DNA of 64,000 nucleotides from Blautia hansenii DSM 20583. Its GTDB lineage: Bacteria; Bacillota; Clostridia; Lachnospirales; Lachnospiraceae. Position 1 is the first letter of the stretch. The number at the start of each line of letters is the position of its first letter. Where the stretch lies: NCBI RefSeq assembly GCF_002222595.2, contig NZ_CP022413.2, positions 3,001,950-3,065,949 on the forward strand, written 5' to 3'. The notes beneath the pieces were generated by a model, which was not told where the DNA came from, did not search any database, and worked only from the letters and a program-made list of their open reading frames with translations. This document shows positions 45,458 to 55,082 of this stretch, in pieces. The position numbers and the translations under genes were made by a program.

Positions 45458-45486
45458 AAATCACATATTCATTTAATCCGAACCTA

Positions 45487-45515
45487 ATCATACTATAAAA
45501 AGGCTTATCCGTCAA
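45487..45515 (-). promoter_or_regulatory. tRNA-Arg promoter inside the preceding terminator
   Basis: On the minus strand: TTGACG (45510-45515), 17-base spacer, TATGAT (45487-45492). The -35 box forms part of the loop and the spacer contains the descending arm and U-run of the serS/DUF3881 terminator. The two signals are therefore physically merged. Confidence 0.75.
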
Positions 45516-45528
45516 GCCGGATAAGCCT
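45501..45528 (-). terminator. Terminator of the parA-serS-DUF3881 run
   Basis: Eleven-bp stem AGGCTTATCCG / CGGATAAGCCT with a six-base loop, followed on the minus strand by TTTTT. It lies 12 bp after the DUF3881 stop. Confidence 0.85.
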
Positions 45529-45540
45529 CTAAATCAGCTA

Positions 45541-46422
45541 TCAATATTGAAAATCCACATATCCCTGCAGCCACACAACACCTTTAAAGCGCCTGCCCAC
45601 CTGAGGTTCTCCCATTAAGTCCTGTTCATTAATGCAGATATCAAATTCCATATCATTACATCCGATACGCATCTTATAAACAGCTTCCTTGGTCATGGTA
45701 TTGAAAGTCTTTTCCCTCTCCAAAATCTCACCCATAACACTGTACAAATCACATTCCATTCCATAAGGCATAAAATATGTATCCACAATACTGTAAATAT
45801 CTTCATCCATCACTCGTTTGGAAATCATTGCATACATATCCATGTCCTCTATTGTCAGGCTCTCCATGGCTTCTTCATCGCCATTCTTTGCAGCAGCAAT
45901 CAAACGCCCTCTGTTCATTGTACGATTGCGGCGATTTTCCTCCTGCCCTTCCTGCTTCAAAGTGGGGAACAGAATTTTTCCGTTCTTTGCCAGTCCGGAT
46001 AAAATTACATCTCTGACATCTGTAACATAGTTTCCCCTGTTTCTCTGCGTCAGATATTCTCCCGCATTTTGCAGATAAAAGATAATAGTAACTCCGATAC
46101 GCATATCGTCACATGCCCCGGCAAAAGACACATGACCTGCGTGTTTCTCAATAATTACCTCTTCCTGCAAGGTAATTCCTGTGCCGAAGAAATACGGAAA
46201 ATAATACTCCATCTGGAATTCATTATTTTCGTCGTATTCTCCGCACACAACAATCCCAAAATCATCTCCGTATTTCTTTACCAGCTCCGTAAAGAAATGT
46301 CCGGCTCTGCCCGCTGCTACAATTTTTTCATCATATTCATTTATAACATTATTCAGAATACTATCCAGCTCCTTTTTGCCGAATATATCTGAAAAACCAA
46401 CTGCTTTTAAATAACTGTGCAA
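45541..46422 (-). CDS. DUF3881 family protein
   Basis: A 293-residue soluble protein that I recognise as a conserved clostridial (Lachnospiraceae) family of unknown function. Visible features are an N-terminal helical start MHSYLKAVGFSDI, a middle acidic/aromatic segment YYFPYFFGTG and a C-terminal GVVWLQGYVDFQY. No catalytic motif is obvious. It follows serS by 14 bp and ends at the operon terminator, so it is co-expressed with seryl-tRNA synthetase. Confidence 0.8.
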   Translation of the reverse strand: MHSYLKAVGFSDIFGKKELDSILNNVINEYDEKIVAAGRAGHFFTELVKKYGDDFGIVVCGEYDENNEFQMEYYFPYFFGTGITLQEEVIIEKHAGHVSFAGACDDMRIGVTIIFYLQNAGEYLTQRNRGNYVTDVRDVILSGLAKNGKILFPTLKQEGQEENRRNRTMNRGRLIAAAKNGDEEAMESLTIEDMDMYAMISKRVMDEDIYSIVDTYFMPYGMECDLYSVMGEILEREKTFNTMTKEAVYKMRIGCNDMEFDICINEQDLMGEPQVGRRFKGVVWLQGYVDFQY

Positions 46423-46436
46423 GGAGTACCTCCTTC

Positions 46437-47723
46437 TTATTTATTTGGTGTAATTGCGCTCATACCACCCATATATGATCTTAATGCTTCCGGAATACTT
46501 ACAGAACCATCTGCCTGTAAATTATTTTCCAGAAATGCGATTAACATTCTCGGCGGTGCAACAACTGTATTGTTCAATGTATGAGCCAGATATTTTTCAC
46601 CTTTGCCATTTACACGAATTTTTAATCTTCTTGCCTGCGCATCTCCTAAATTAGAACAACTTCCTACTTCAAAATATTTTTTCTGTCTTGGAGACCATGC
46701 TTCCACGTCTACGGATTTCACTTTCAAATCAGCCAAATCCCCGGAACAGCACTCTAAAGTTCTTACCGGAATATCTAAAGAACGGAATAAATCTACGGTA
46801 TTCTGCCATAATTTGTCAAACCACATTGGACTTTCTTCCGGTTTACAAACAACAATCATTTCCTGTTTTTCAAACTGGTGAATTCTGTAAACACCTCTTT
46901 CTTCCAGTCCATGAGCGCCCTTTTCCTTACGGAAGCATGGAGAATAACTTGTCAATGTTTTTGGCAATTCTTCTTCAGGAATGATAGTATCAATAAATTT
47001 ACCAATCATAGAATGCTCACTTGTTCCGATAAGATATAAGTCTTCTCCTTCAATCTTATACATCATAGCATCCATTTCTGCAAAACTCATAACTCCGGTA
47101 ACAACATCGCTTCTAATCATGAAAGGAGGAATACAATAAGTAAATCCACGGTTAATCATAAAATCTCTTGCATAAGAAATAACTGCGGAATGAAGTCTTG
47201 CGATATCTCCCATCAGGTAGTAAAAACCGTTTCCAGCTACCTTTCTTGCACTGTCTAAGTCAATACCGTTAAAGCTTTCCATAATATCTGCATGATACGG
47301 AATTTCATAATCAGGCACTACCGGTTCGCCGTATTTCTGTACTTCTACATTTTCACTGTCATCTTTTCCGATAGGAACAGACGGATCAATGATGTTTGGG
47401 ATTGTCATCATAATTGTCTTAATTTTTTCTTCTACTTCTTTTTCTTCTGCTGACAATCTCTCCACAGTTTCTGCATTCGCTGTAACCTGTTTCTTTGCTT
47501 CTTCCGCTTCTTCTCTCTTGCCTTCTTTCATTAAGCCGCCAATCATTTTAGAAATTTTATTTCTTTCTGCTCTTAAAGCTTCTACTTCCTGTTTGATTTC
47601 ACGGTTTCTCTTATCCAGCTCAATTACTTCATCTACCATAGGAAGCTTATTGTCCTGAAATTTATTTCTGATATTCTGTTTTACTACCTCTGGGTTTTCT
47701 CTTAAAAATCTAATGTCTAACAT
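46437..47723 (-). CDS. serS: Seryl-tRNA synthetase
   Basis: A 428-residue class II aminoacyl-tRNA synthetase that charges tRNA-Ser. It has an N-terminal coiled-coil tRNA-binding arm (about 30-105, rich in Glu/Lys), motif 2 SPCFRKEKGAHGLEERGVYRIHQFEK and motif 3 with PPRMLIAFLEN. The length is usual for the family. The segment before motif 3, HTLNNTVVAPP, differs from the common NGSGLAVGR but the arginine is kept. No T-box fits in the 26-bp upstream gap, so expression follows the parAB-DUF4446 transcript. Confidence 0.95.
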   Translation of the reverse strand: MLDIRFLRENPEVVKQNIRNKFQDNKLPMVDEVIELDKRNREIKQEVEALRAERNKISKMIGGLMKEGKREEAEEAKKQVTANAETVERLSAEEKEVEEKIKTIMMTIPNIIDPSVPIGKDDSENVEVQKYGEPVVPDYEIPYHADIMESFNGIDLDSARKVAGNGFYYLMGDIARLHSAVISYARDFMINRGFTYCIPPFMIRSDVVTGVMSFAEMDAMMYKIEGEDLYLIGTSEHSMIGKFIDTIIPEEELPKTLTSYSPCFRKEKGAHGLEERGVYRIHQFEKQEMIVVCKPEESPMWFDKLWQNTVDLFRSLDIPVRTLECCSGDLADLKVKSVDVEAWSPRQKKYFEVGSCSNLGDAQARRLKIRVNGKGEKYLAHTLNNTVVAPPRMLIAFLENNLQADGSVSIPEALRSYMGGMSAITPNK

Positions 47724-47749
47724 ATCTTCTCTCCTTTTAGTTTACATAA

Positions 47750-48286
47750 CTATATATCAAATTCATTTTCTTCCGCTCCGAAATTAATTGCGGTTTTCAG
47801 AGCTTCCATTTCTTCTTCGCTAAGTCTTATATAGGACTCTCCATTTACGATTTCTTTAATATAAAGGAAACAATTTTCTCTGCTGTGAATGGCATTTAAC
47901 AAAAATCCTGTATTATTTGTGTCCAGCATTGCCAAAACAAAGCTTAATTTGCCGCCCATATCCTGAAAAGCATCATATTTTACTATTCCATACTTATTTA
48001 AGGACATGTTTTGCATTTTTTCCAGTTTTTCAACGTTTTCAGCATTTAACTGCAATTCCACAGCCAGTTTTTCGATTAAATCAAACTTTCTCTTAAAAAG
48101 CTTCTCTAACGACTGTCCATCTTTTCCTTTCATGAAAATCGCATATTTTTTACTAAGCCGATTAAGTCCTAAAGATAAATTAAATACGCATATTAATAGT
48201 ATAACCACAACTACCAAAAGCATTAGTAATATAATTCCGGAATAAGACTGAATACTACTTACAAATTTCTCCATAGTGTTCTGCAC
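47750..48286 (-). CDS. DUF4446 family membrane-anchored protein
   Basis: A 178-residue protein with one N-terminal membrane helix (about 18-38, IILLMLLVVVVILLICVF), a coiled-coil region (about 45-95) and a C-terminal mixed domain with LSFVLAMLDTNNTGFLLNAIHSRE. This matches DUF4446, which is regularly found beside parB in clostridia; function unknown. It begins 6 bp after parB, so it belongs to the same operon and may link the partition system to the membrane (inference). Confidence 0.85.
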   Translation of the reverse strand: MQNTMEKFVSSIQSYSGIILLMLLVVVVILLICVFNLSLGLNRLSKKYAIFMKGKDGQSLEKLFKRKFDLIEKLAVELQLNAENVEKLEKMQNMSLNKYGIVKYDAFQDMGGKLSFVLAMLDTNNTGFLLNAIHSRENCFLYIKEIVNGESYIRLSEEEMEALKTAINFGAEENEFDI

Positions 48287-48292
48287 AGCTCC

Positions 48293-49207
48293 TTATCTGA
48301 CACTTTCTAAAAGTTCCACAATTCGTTCCAATTCGTCCTGAGAATAATATTCAATCTCAATTTTCCCCTTATTATTATTTTTACGGCGAATTGCAACTTT
48401 TGAGCCAATAATTCCTTTAATTTTTTCCTCTAGCTGCTCATAAACCAAATCCTGAGCGGTGTCTCTTACCTTTTCTTCCTTCTTTGGTATTGGATTTAAA
48501 AATTCTTTTACCAGCTTTTCTGTTTCTCTTACATTCAGCTTTTCATCAAAAACTTTTACTGCCGCTGCATATTGACTTTCTTTATCTTCAATCGCCAAAA
48601 GGGCTCTTGCATGACCGGTAGAAATCATTTCCTCAATAAGCATTTGCTGTACTCTTTCGTCCAGCTTCAAAAGTCTCATAGAGTTCGTCACAGCAGTTCT
48701 GCTCTTAGAAACTCTTTCTGCAATTACATCCTGCTTTAAATGAAACTCATCAATTAATCTTCTATAAGCTGCCGCTTCTTCTATGGGATTTAAATTTTCC
48801 CTCTGAATATTTTCAATTAAAGAAATCTCTACGGTTTCCTGTTCTGTAAGCTCTTTCACAATCACAGGAACTTCCTTAATCCCGGCTAACTTCGATGCTC
48901 TCCATCGTCTCTCACCGGCAATAATCTCGTAATAGTCGCCCTTTTGTTTTACCAGCAATGGCTGTAAAACACCAAACTGTTTAATAGACTCTGCCAGTTC
49001 CAGTAAAGCATCTTCATCAAATTGTTTTCTGGGCTGTTTTCTGTTCGGCTCTACTTGTGTCAGTTTCACTTTAAGCACAGAATTCTCTTTTTTTTCCTTG
49101 GGAGCAACTGTTTTCTTTGTTGCGGTTGCTGTTGTTCTCGGCTTCGATGCCGTCTCACTAATCATTGCATCAAGCCCTCTCCCTAATCCGCCTTTTCTTA
49201 CCGTCAT
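48293..49207 (-). CDS. parB: Chromosome partition protein ParB (Spo0J)
   Basis: A 304-residue CTP-dependent DNA-clamp protein. The N-terminal nuclease-like/CTP domain shows [12 protein letters not shown] and PVIVKELTE. The central helix-turn-helix ([25 protein letters not shown]) binds parS. The C-terminal dimer domain ends [21 protein letters not shown]. It overlaps parA by 4 bp. Three perfect parS sites lie at 50063, 50108 and 51285. Together they segregate the origin region. Confidence 0.95.
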   Translation of the reverse strand: MTVRKGGLGRGLDAMISETASKPRTTATATKKTVAPKEKKENSVLKVKLTQVEPNRKQPRKQFDEDALLELAESIKQFGVLQPLLVKQKGDYYEIIAGERRWRASKLAGIKEVPVIVKELTEQETVEISLIENIQRENLNPIEEAAAYRRLIDEFHLKQDVIAERVSKSRTAVTNSMRLLKLDERVQQMLIEEMISTGHARALLAIEDKESQYAAAVKVFDEKLNVRETEKLVKEFLNPIPKKEEKVRDTAQDLVYEQLEEKIKGIIGSKVAIRRKNNNKGKIEIEYYSQDELERIVELLESVR

Positions 49208-49974
49208 TCTTCTTCCTCCCTAGATAATACTTCCTCTGCTAAAAGACGATAGCTTTCTGCACCCACAGATTTTGTATCATATAGATTGATTGGAATGCCA
49301 TAACTAGGCGCTTCTGCCAAACGCACATTTCTAGGAATAATCGTTTTGTAAATTGACTGATGTAAATTTTCTTTTACATTTTCCACCACTTGTAAGGAAA
49401 GATTTGTTCGTGCATCATACATAGTAAATACAACGCCTTCTATAATCAATTCCGGATTTAATCTTTCCTGTACCAGCTCAATTGTATGAATTAACTGTGT
49501 TAATCCTTCCAATGCATAATACTCACACTGAATTGGAACTAATACAGAATTTGCAGTTGTCATTGCATTAATCGTAAGTATATTTAAAGAAGGTGGACAA
49601 TCCATAATAATAAAATCATATTCATCTTTTACAGTATCAATATGATTTTTCAATAAATACTCTCTTCCTTCTACACTTACCAACTCAATTTCGGCTCCTG
49701 CCAAATTCATGTTTGATGGAATTAAAGATAAATTTTCAATCACATTCTCAATAATACAATCCTTTAGTTCGCACTCTCCTACAAGAAGCTCGTATAAAGT
49801 AGCTTCTGCATTATCTTTATCCACACCCACACCACTTGTTGTGTTTCCCTGCGGATCAATATCAATCAATAATACTTTTTGATTTAATTCTGCAAGACAT
49901 GCAGAAAGATTGATAGCAGTAGTAGATTTTCCTACTCCGCCCTTTTGATTTGCGATTGCAATAATTCTTCCCAC
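49204..49974 (-). CDS. parA: Chromosome partition ATPase ParA (Soj)
   Basis: A 256-residue deviant-Walker ATPase. The motif is [16 protein letters not shown], with [16 protein letters not shown] and [19 protein letters not shown]. The start is GTG at 49974 behind AAGGGGAAA. It works with ParB to separate newly copied origins and can influence DnaA. A TATAAT box at 50028-50033 upstream is the likely -10 of the operon; its -35 is poor, and a parS site lies just beyond it, so ParB may autoregulate transcription (inference). Confidence 0.95.
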   Translation of the reverse strand: MGRIIAIANQKGGVGKSTTAINLSACLAELNQKVLLIDIDPQGNTTSGVGVDKDNAEATLYELLVGECELKDCIIENVIENLSLIPSNMNLAGAEIELVSVEGREYLLKNHIDTVKDEYDFIIMDCPPSLNILTINAMTTANSVLVPIQCEYYALEGLTQLIHTIELVQERLNPELIIEGVVFTMYDARTNLSLQVVENVKENLHQSIYKTIIPRNVRLAEAPSYGIPINLYDTKSVGAESYRLLAEEVLSREEEE

Positions 49975-50062
49975 TTGAATTTCCCCTTATTGTGTTGAAA
50001 TGTCTTATATCTAATAGTTCAAGACTCATTATAACACCTTTCTATTTTTAATGCTATATAAA

Positions 50063-50078
50063 TGTTTCACGTGAAACA
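50063..50078. promoter_or_regulatory. parS site 1
   Basis: Perfect 16-bp palindrome TGTTTCACGTGAAACA, the Spo0J/ParB binding site of Firmicutes, in the parA upstream region. Confidence 0.97.
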
Positions 50079-50107
50079 TTTTTTTATGTTTTTTTTAGAT
50101 ACACGAA

Positions 50108-50123
50108 TGTTTCACGTGAAACA
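50108..50123. promoter_or_regulatory. parS site 2
   Basis: A second perfect TGTTTCACGTGAAACA, 45 bp from the first, between parA and the divergent hydrolase gene. Confidence 0.97.
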
Positions 50124-50145
50124 TTTTCCGATCCAAGACTTTTTC

Positions 50146-50174
50146 TTGTATAATCTTCCCCAATGTTTTATAAT
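50146..50174 (+). promoter_or_regulatory. Promoter of the alpha/beta hydrolase gene
   Basis: TTGTAT (50146-50151), 17-base spacer, TATAAT (50169-50174) on the plus strand, 60 bp before the hydrolase start. parS site 2 lies 22 bp upstream, so ParB spreading could affect it. Confidence 0.65.
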
Positions 50175-50233
50175 GTATATAATATTAAAAACAAAACTTC
50201 TATATTTACACACTTTTTCAGGAGGCTGATTTT

Positions 50234-51187
50234 ATGAAAAAAAACAAGCATAAAATTCTCACAGCAGGTATTCTCTTTACCGCTGCTGCCGGAGTTATTC
50301 ACATAGTAAACCACACTATATTTACCACAGCTACATTAAAAGATTTATTAAAATCTTCTGCTAATAATTACTACGACTGGAGATTTGGAAAGATATATTA
50401 TAAAAAGAAAGGTCATGGCTCACCTCTTTTACTGGTCCATGATTTAACCGTTTACAGTTCTGCTTATGAATGGAACAAAGTCATTGATAAGTTGGCAGAA
50501 AATCATACGGTATATGCTTTAGACCTTTTAGGATGTGGACGTTCTGAAAAGCCTAAAATCACATATACAAACTATTTATATGTACAGCTTATATCAGACT
50601 TTATCAAGAATGTCATTCATGAAAAAACAGATGTTGTTGCCAGCGGATTTTCAAGTTCTTTTACTTTACTTGCATGCCACAATGAGAATGAGCTTTTTGG
50701 AAAACTAGTATTAGTTAATCCACCTTCCTTATCTGCTCTTTCTAAAGCACCAAGCAAAAGAAATAAATTGTATAAGTTTATATTAGAACTTCCTATTTTC
50801 GGAACTTTAATATATAATATGAAAACCTGCCAGAGTAACATTCAATTATTGCTTACAGAACAATACTTATTCAATCCTTTTTTAGCTTCTGCCGAAATGA
50901 TAGACACGCATTATGAAGCATCTCATAAAGGATTTGGAAATGCTCGCTTTTTATTATCCAGTATCGTAGGAAACTATACAAACAACAGCGTTACACACGC
51001 CTTAAAGGATATTGATAACAGTATCGTTGTCATCAACGGAGATGCAGAACCACAAAAAAATGAGACAAAAGAAAGCTACTTAACATGCAATCCTGCGATT
51101 GAATATTTCAATATTTCCAAAACAAAACACCTTCCGCAATTAGAAAATCCGGAAAACCTTTTGGAAATCCTTCATATTTGTATCTAA
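50234..51187 (+). CDS. Alpha/beta-hydrolase with N-terminal membrane anchor
   Basis: A 317-residue alpha/beta-hydrolase-fold protein. A hydrophobic segment (about 10-28) suggests a membrane anchor. The fold features are LLLVHDLTVYSSAYEWNKVI (oxyanion region), LDLLGCGRSEKP and the nucleophile elbow VASGFSSSFTLL, where the usual GxSxG ends in Ser instead of Gly. The C-terminal His is probably in TKHLPQLENPE. The substrate is unknown. It is transcribed divergently from parA and ends at a shared terminator; the AGGAGG ribosome site is clear. Confidence 0.85.
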   Translation: MKKNKHKILTAGILFTAAAGVIHIVNHTIFTTATLKDLLKSSANNYYDWRFGKIYYKKKGHGSPLLLVHDLTVYSSAYEWNKVIDKLAENHTVYALDLLGCGRSEKPKITYTNYLYVQLISDFIKNVIHEKTDVVASGFSSSFTLLACHNENELFGKLVLVNPPSLSALSKAPSKRNKLYKFILELPIFGTLIYNMKTCQSNIQLLLTEQYLFNPFLASAEMIDTHYEASHKGFGNARFLLSSIVGNYTNNSVTHALKDIDNSIVVINGDAEPQKNETKESYLTCNPAIEYFNISKTKHLPQLENPENLLEILHICI

Positions 51188-51216
51188 ATCTTTTATATAG
51201 CAAAACTAAGAAGATG

Positions 51217-51256
51217 CTGTCGCATTAAACATTATCCAAAATATTTAATGCGACAG
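51217..51256. terminator. Bidirectional terminator
   Basis: Perfect 13-bp stem CTGTCGCATTAAA / TTTAATGCGACAG with a 14-base loop between the converging hydrolase and Gld-like operon. Confidence 0.8.
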
Positions 51257-51284
51257 TCTCTTCTTTTGTTTCACATAACCTCAA

Positions 51285-51300
51285 TGTTTCACGTGAAACA
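51285..51300. promoter_or_regulatory. parS site 3
   Basis: Third perfect TGTTTCACGTGAAACA, two bases before the DUF4340 gene stop codon end, about 1.2 kb from the first pair. Confidence 0.97.
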
Positions 51301-51302
51301 TT

Positions 51303-52745
51303 TTATTTTTTCCAATTTTCTATCATTCTGTCAAATGCTTCTATCATCTCTCTCACTTTCATCTTATTAACAAGCATTTGACTCCCATCTGTTTTTGTTA
51401 CTAAATAGAAATTTTCATCATAAGAATAGTAAGCAACTTTATCCTGTATACCGCCTTCTTTTTCAAAAGTAATGGTAATCTCTGCATTTTCTCCATTCTG
51501 TCCTTCTGTCATACTCTGCCATTCTAATCCACTTACCTTTGAATAAAAGTCTGATATTTCTTCATATTGAATTTCTTCATCATTCAAATAGTATTTTGTT
51601 TCTGTTGTAGTTTCTTCTGAGTCTCCTTTTTTCACTTTTGTTTCTTCTCTTGTAAGAACATAAGTTTCGCCGGTTCTTTCTATGGTTACTTTATCCAAGT
51701 CAGCTAAGGAATAATCCGTTACTAAAGAACTTACTAATTCATCAGAAGCTAAATTCATCATTTCATCTACGGTAGATGCTGCCATAGTGTAAATATAGTT
51801 GCTGTCTGCGGTTTTCACATAATAATTTCCGTTTTCATCGGCATTTCCTACAAGTAGTACAAATTCTTTTTGAGCCATCACCGGTTCTTCTTCTTCCTCT
51901 TCTTCGGTATCTGTTTCCTCTGAAGTTTCCTCACTTTCCTGTTCTTCTTCGTAGAAAACAGTTATCTTTTTCGGATTATCCAATCCATAGGCAGCTAAAT
52001 CGCTTACATCATAGCTGACAAAATCTACCCAATTCAGGCCGGAGAAATGGTTCATATAATCGTTTACCTTAGCAGTATCTACGGATACCTGACTGCCATC
52101 TTCCTTATATAAGTTCCACAAGCCTCCTGCTTCTTCCTCTTGTAAGGTTTTTACTCCATTTTCACTGCTGATTTCAACCTTTTGAATATTGCCTACGGCA
52201 ATTTGCGGTAATTCTTCCATTTCTGCCAAATCATTTTTTTCAAACTGTAAATCGGTTTTCACAGAAGAATTGACCAAGTAAATTTTCTCATTATTTCCTA
52301 TACTCATATAAGCACCGGAAACTGCTTCATTATCATCTCCGAAGTTTAAAACCGTTTGTGTATTGTCTTTATCTGTAACGGTAACTTTTAATTTCGGCTC
52401 TGATAATCCGTAATCCTCCGGATTTTCTATATCTTTTAATTCTCTCTGAGCATTTACAGCAGTTATTCCCGACACAAGATTTGAAACAACTGCCTGATTT
52501 AAAGGAAAATTTTCATCCTCTGTATATTTCCATGTTTCTTCTTCTTTTACAAAAGTATATAGAACACCGTTATTTTCAATAGAAACCTGCGCAATATCTT
52601 CCGCATTTATCTCGAAAGCCGTAATTTCTTTTTCTTCGGTCTGTTCTTCTTCCTCTTTCGGTCCTGCAACCTTCAAACCTATATACACGCCCAGCAAAAC
52701 AAGAAGTATGACAATTCCCGCAATCAATCCTTTTTTGTTTTTCAT
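51303..52745 (-). CDS. DUF4340 domain protein of a Gld-like ABC exporter set
   Basis: A 480-residue membrane-anchored protein: an N-terminal helix (about 6-25) and then a DUF4340 extracellular domain with repeated strands (NYYVKTADSNYIYTM, EKNDLAEM). A Glu-rich linker (about 268-290) divides it. In this neighbourhood DUF4340 proteins are encoded with GldA/F/G-like ABC subunits, and function as an accessory that is not understood. It follows the GldG-like gene by one base. Confidence 0.8.
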   Translation of the reverse strand: MKNKKGLIAGIVILLVLLGVYIGLKVAGPKEEEEQTEEKEITAFEINAEDIAQVSIENNGVLYTFVKEEETWKYTEDENFPLNQAVVSNLVSGITAVNAQRELKDIENPEDYGLSEPKLKVTVTDKDNTQTVLNFGDDNEAVSGAYMSIGNNEKIYLVNSSVKTDLQFEKNDLAEMEELPQIAVGNIQKVEISSENGVKTLQEEEAGGLWNLYKEDGSQVSVDTAKVNDYMNHFSGLNWVDFVSYDVSDLAAYGLDNPKKITVFYEEEQESEETSEETDTEEEEEEEPVMAQKEFVLLVGNADENGNYYVKTADSNYIYTMAASTVDEMMNLASDELVSSLVTDYSLADLDKVTIERTGETYVLTREETKVKKGDSEETTTETKYYLNDEEIQYEEISDFYSKVSGLEWQSMTEGQNGENAEITITFEKEGGIQDKVAYYSYDENFYLVTKTDGSQMLVNKMKVREMIEAFDRMIENWKK

Positions 52746-52746
52746 G

Positions 52747-54207
52747 CTACTGTTTTCTCCTTTTCAGCCAAATTCCAAAACCAACGAGCAGAATACCGAC
52801 AGGTACAACAGCTGTTACAAAAATGCTCCAAAAGCTTACATCACTGGCAGGTATCATTAAAGTTGTCATATCATAAGCCTTACTTGGAATAGAAATACTG
52901 TTGTCTTCCTCCGTTCCGCACAGCCACGAAAGTGATGAGGAAAGCAGTTCATAGTTTGCTCCGGAAACGGTTGCGTTCATCTGATCATTAAAAATTGCAC
53001 TGGATGCAAAATATACAATTTGTGTCTTCTTATCATCTCCTAAGTCTTCTGTAATGGATACTGCCAATGGAAATGGTCCTTCCAAATCTCCATCCTCTTT
53101 TTCTGTTGTCTCCATATTTTCTAAGTCAGTTTTTTGATAAGCACTGTCAGAAGTTGTTAAAATGCTGTCTATTTTTATCGTATCTCTTACGTTTTCCAAG
53201 CTCTTAATCCCTGGGGATAATGCGGTCAACACATATTTACTCTTTGAAGATAAATTTGAATTAATTTCATGACTTTCAATATTCGGTAATAAATAATACT
53301 GATTTTGTGCTATATAATGATCCTGATCGCCTTCTAATATAATGCCATTTTCAGGCTGAACACCGTAATTTTCCAGTACAGAATTGAAATTCGGCATTTC
53401 TATCTCTGTATAATCGGATAAAATAATTGCCTTTCCACCATTTTCCAGATAACTGATAATTTTTTTTGCTTCATCTTCTGCAATATCGGTTTTCGGAGAG
53501 AAAATAAACAAACACTCTGTATCTTCCGGCACTGCTTCTTCTGTAAGCAGATTTAAATCGCGAATTTCAATATTCGATTTCTGGATTGTTTCCTTCATGG
53601 ACTCACTCATAGAAAGTTCGTCATGTCCTGTCAACGTATACAATACAGGCATATCTTCAGAAACTACATAATTAATCGCACTGGTCAACTGCCCTTCACC
53701 GTCAAATCCTGTTACCTGCTGAGAATAAGTCTGATAATTTACAGTTGTTTCATACATATCCTGATAATCTACAACTTTATTTTTTTCTCCACATTCTACA
53801 ATAATACTGTTATTGCTCAATTGCTCTGAAGTATATTGAGAAGCAAATTTAGGATAAACTGCCGGATCTTTCTTTTCTACTTTAATATGTTTACTACCTT
53901 CTTCATACTTTTCCAGTAGCTTTTCAATATCATTGCTTTCCGTACCATCTTGAGCAATGTAGTACAGATTGACATCCTTCTTCAAATTCTTCAGGATTTT
54001 TTCTGTCTGTTCACCAATGGTATACAGTTTTTGACTGCTCAAATCAAACTCTCTGTATTTTGATGGAATTTCCTGTATTACCAAATTTAAAATTACCACA
54101 ATGGCAATCATCAGCGCTGTCATAGCAATGCTGTAAGAGCCATGTTTCAACATTTTTTTATTTCCTTTATTTCTGTGAGCATTTACCATTTTTTTTAATT
54201 TTTTCAT
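52747..54207 (-). CDS. GldG-like ABC transporter auxiliary protein
   Basis: A 486-residue protein with an N-terminal helix (about 23-45), a long extracellular domain (VLYTLTGHDELSMSESM, LFIFSPKTDIAEDEAKKIISYL) of the ABC_transp_aux type and a C-terminal membrane helix (about 460-480) ending in RRKQ. In gliding Bacteroidetes GldG partners GldF and GldA; in Firmicutes the role is unknown. It sits 9 bp after the permease gene in a four-gene operon. Confidence 0.82.
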   Translation of the reverse strand: MKKLKKMVNAHRNKGNKKMLKHGSYSIAMTALMIAIVVILNLVIQEIPSKYREFDLSSQKLYTIGEQTEKILKNLKKDVNLYYIAQDGTESNDIEKLLEKYEEGSKHIKVEKKDPAVYPKFASQYTSEQLSNNSIIVECGEKNKVVDYQDMYETTVNYQTYSQQVTGFDGEGQLTSAINYVVSEDMPVLYTLTGHDELSMSESMKETIQKSNIEIRDLNLLTEEAVPEDTECLFIFSPKTDIAEDEAKKIISYLENGGKAIILSDYTEIEMPNFNSVLENYGVQPENGIILEGDQDHYIAQNQYYLLPNIESHEINSNLSSKSKYVLTALSPGIKSLENVRDTIKIDSILTTSDSAYQKTDLENMETTEKEDGDLEGPFPLAVSITEDLGDDKKTQIVYFASSAIFNDQMNATVSGANYELLSSSLSWLCGTEEDNSISIPSKAYDMTTLMIPASDVSFWSIFVTAVVPVGILLVGFGIWLKRRKQ

Positions 54208-54216
54208 GTCATCCTC

Positions 54217-55080
54217 CTAACTCCAACGGCGTTTCTGTATACACTGAACAGTCAGAAATACAAAGATGCAAACAACAGAAACCATATAAATAATTCCTGT
54301 TACATCAAAAATTCCACCTACAAAATTATCAAAATGATTTGCAATTGCAAACAAATTTAGAAACTTCTGAATAAGTCCGGTAAATACTGTAGGTTTTATA
54401 AAATACACTGCAGCTATACCGATTACCAAAACACCTCCTACGCAGGAAGAAAAAATAATATTTTTTGTCAGCTGATAAACAACAATTCCCACTACCACTG
54501 CAATTATCAAAAATGCTACCATAGAACTTATGGCTGTATCTGAGAAAAAGCTTTCAATTCCATCCATCATATAACTGCAGAATAAAATTCCAAAAGTCAA
54601 TACAGCTGCAATGACCTGACTTTCTGTAACAGAAGAAAGAAACAAGCCCACAGCAATTTGAGCACATCCCAAAAAGAAAAATCCAATCACAGCCACATAA
54701 GCCATAGGATATGATATAACTCCATATCTTCCCATAATTAATGGATAAAAGGCGCTTATAACAACAGGTATGGCATAAATAGTCACCATACTTAAATATT
54801 TACCTAAAATAACCTTCCACACAGAAACAGGAGCTGTTAAAAGAAGCTGATCTGTTCGATTTTTCTTTTCCTCCGCCAATATTCTCATCGTTAAAATCGG
54901 TGTAATAACCAAAAATAAAAAAGTAACAGAGCTTAATGTTGCCCCAAAATCAGGACTTGCATATTGCAAATTGTAGGCAGTAAAATAAATGCCCAATATC
55001 AACAAAACAAATGCAATAAATACATATCCTACCATTGAAGTTAAATAACTCCTCAATTCTTTCTTATAGACTGCCAGCAT
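54217..55080 (-). CDS. ABC-2 type permease, GldF-like
   Basis: A 287-residue permease with about six hydrophobic segments, starting MLAVYKKELRSYLTSMVGYVF. The loop EEKKNRTDQLLLTAPVS after helix 2 is the typical ABC-2 amphipathic stretch that meets the ATPase. It lies 2 bp after the ATPase gene. The transported substrate is unknown. Confidence 0.87.
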   Translation of the reverse strand: MLAVYKKELRSYLTSMVGYVFIAFVLLILGIYFTAYNLQYASPDFGATLSSVTFLFLVITPILTMRILAEEKKNRTDQLLLTAPVSVWKVILGKYLSMVTIYAIPVVISAFYPLIMGRYGVISYPMAYVAVIGFFFLGCAQIAVGLFLSSVTESQVIAAVLTFGILFCSYMMDGIESFFSDTAISSMVAFLIIAVVVGIVVYQLTKNIIFSSCVGGVLVIGIAAVYFIKPTVFTGLIQKFLNLFAIANHFDNFVGGIFDVTGIIYMVSVVCIFVFLTVQCIQKRRWS

Positions 55081-55082
55081 AT

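Noticed and set aside
33303..45500. A prophage in the accessory region
   Set aside because: No integrase, capsid, terminase or lysis gene is visible; the content fits a decayed integrative or mobilisable element.
46437..47749. T-box riboswitch upstream of serS
   Set aside because: Only 26 bp separate serS from the preceding gene; no T-box structure fits.
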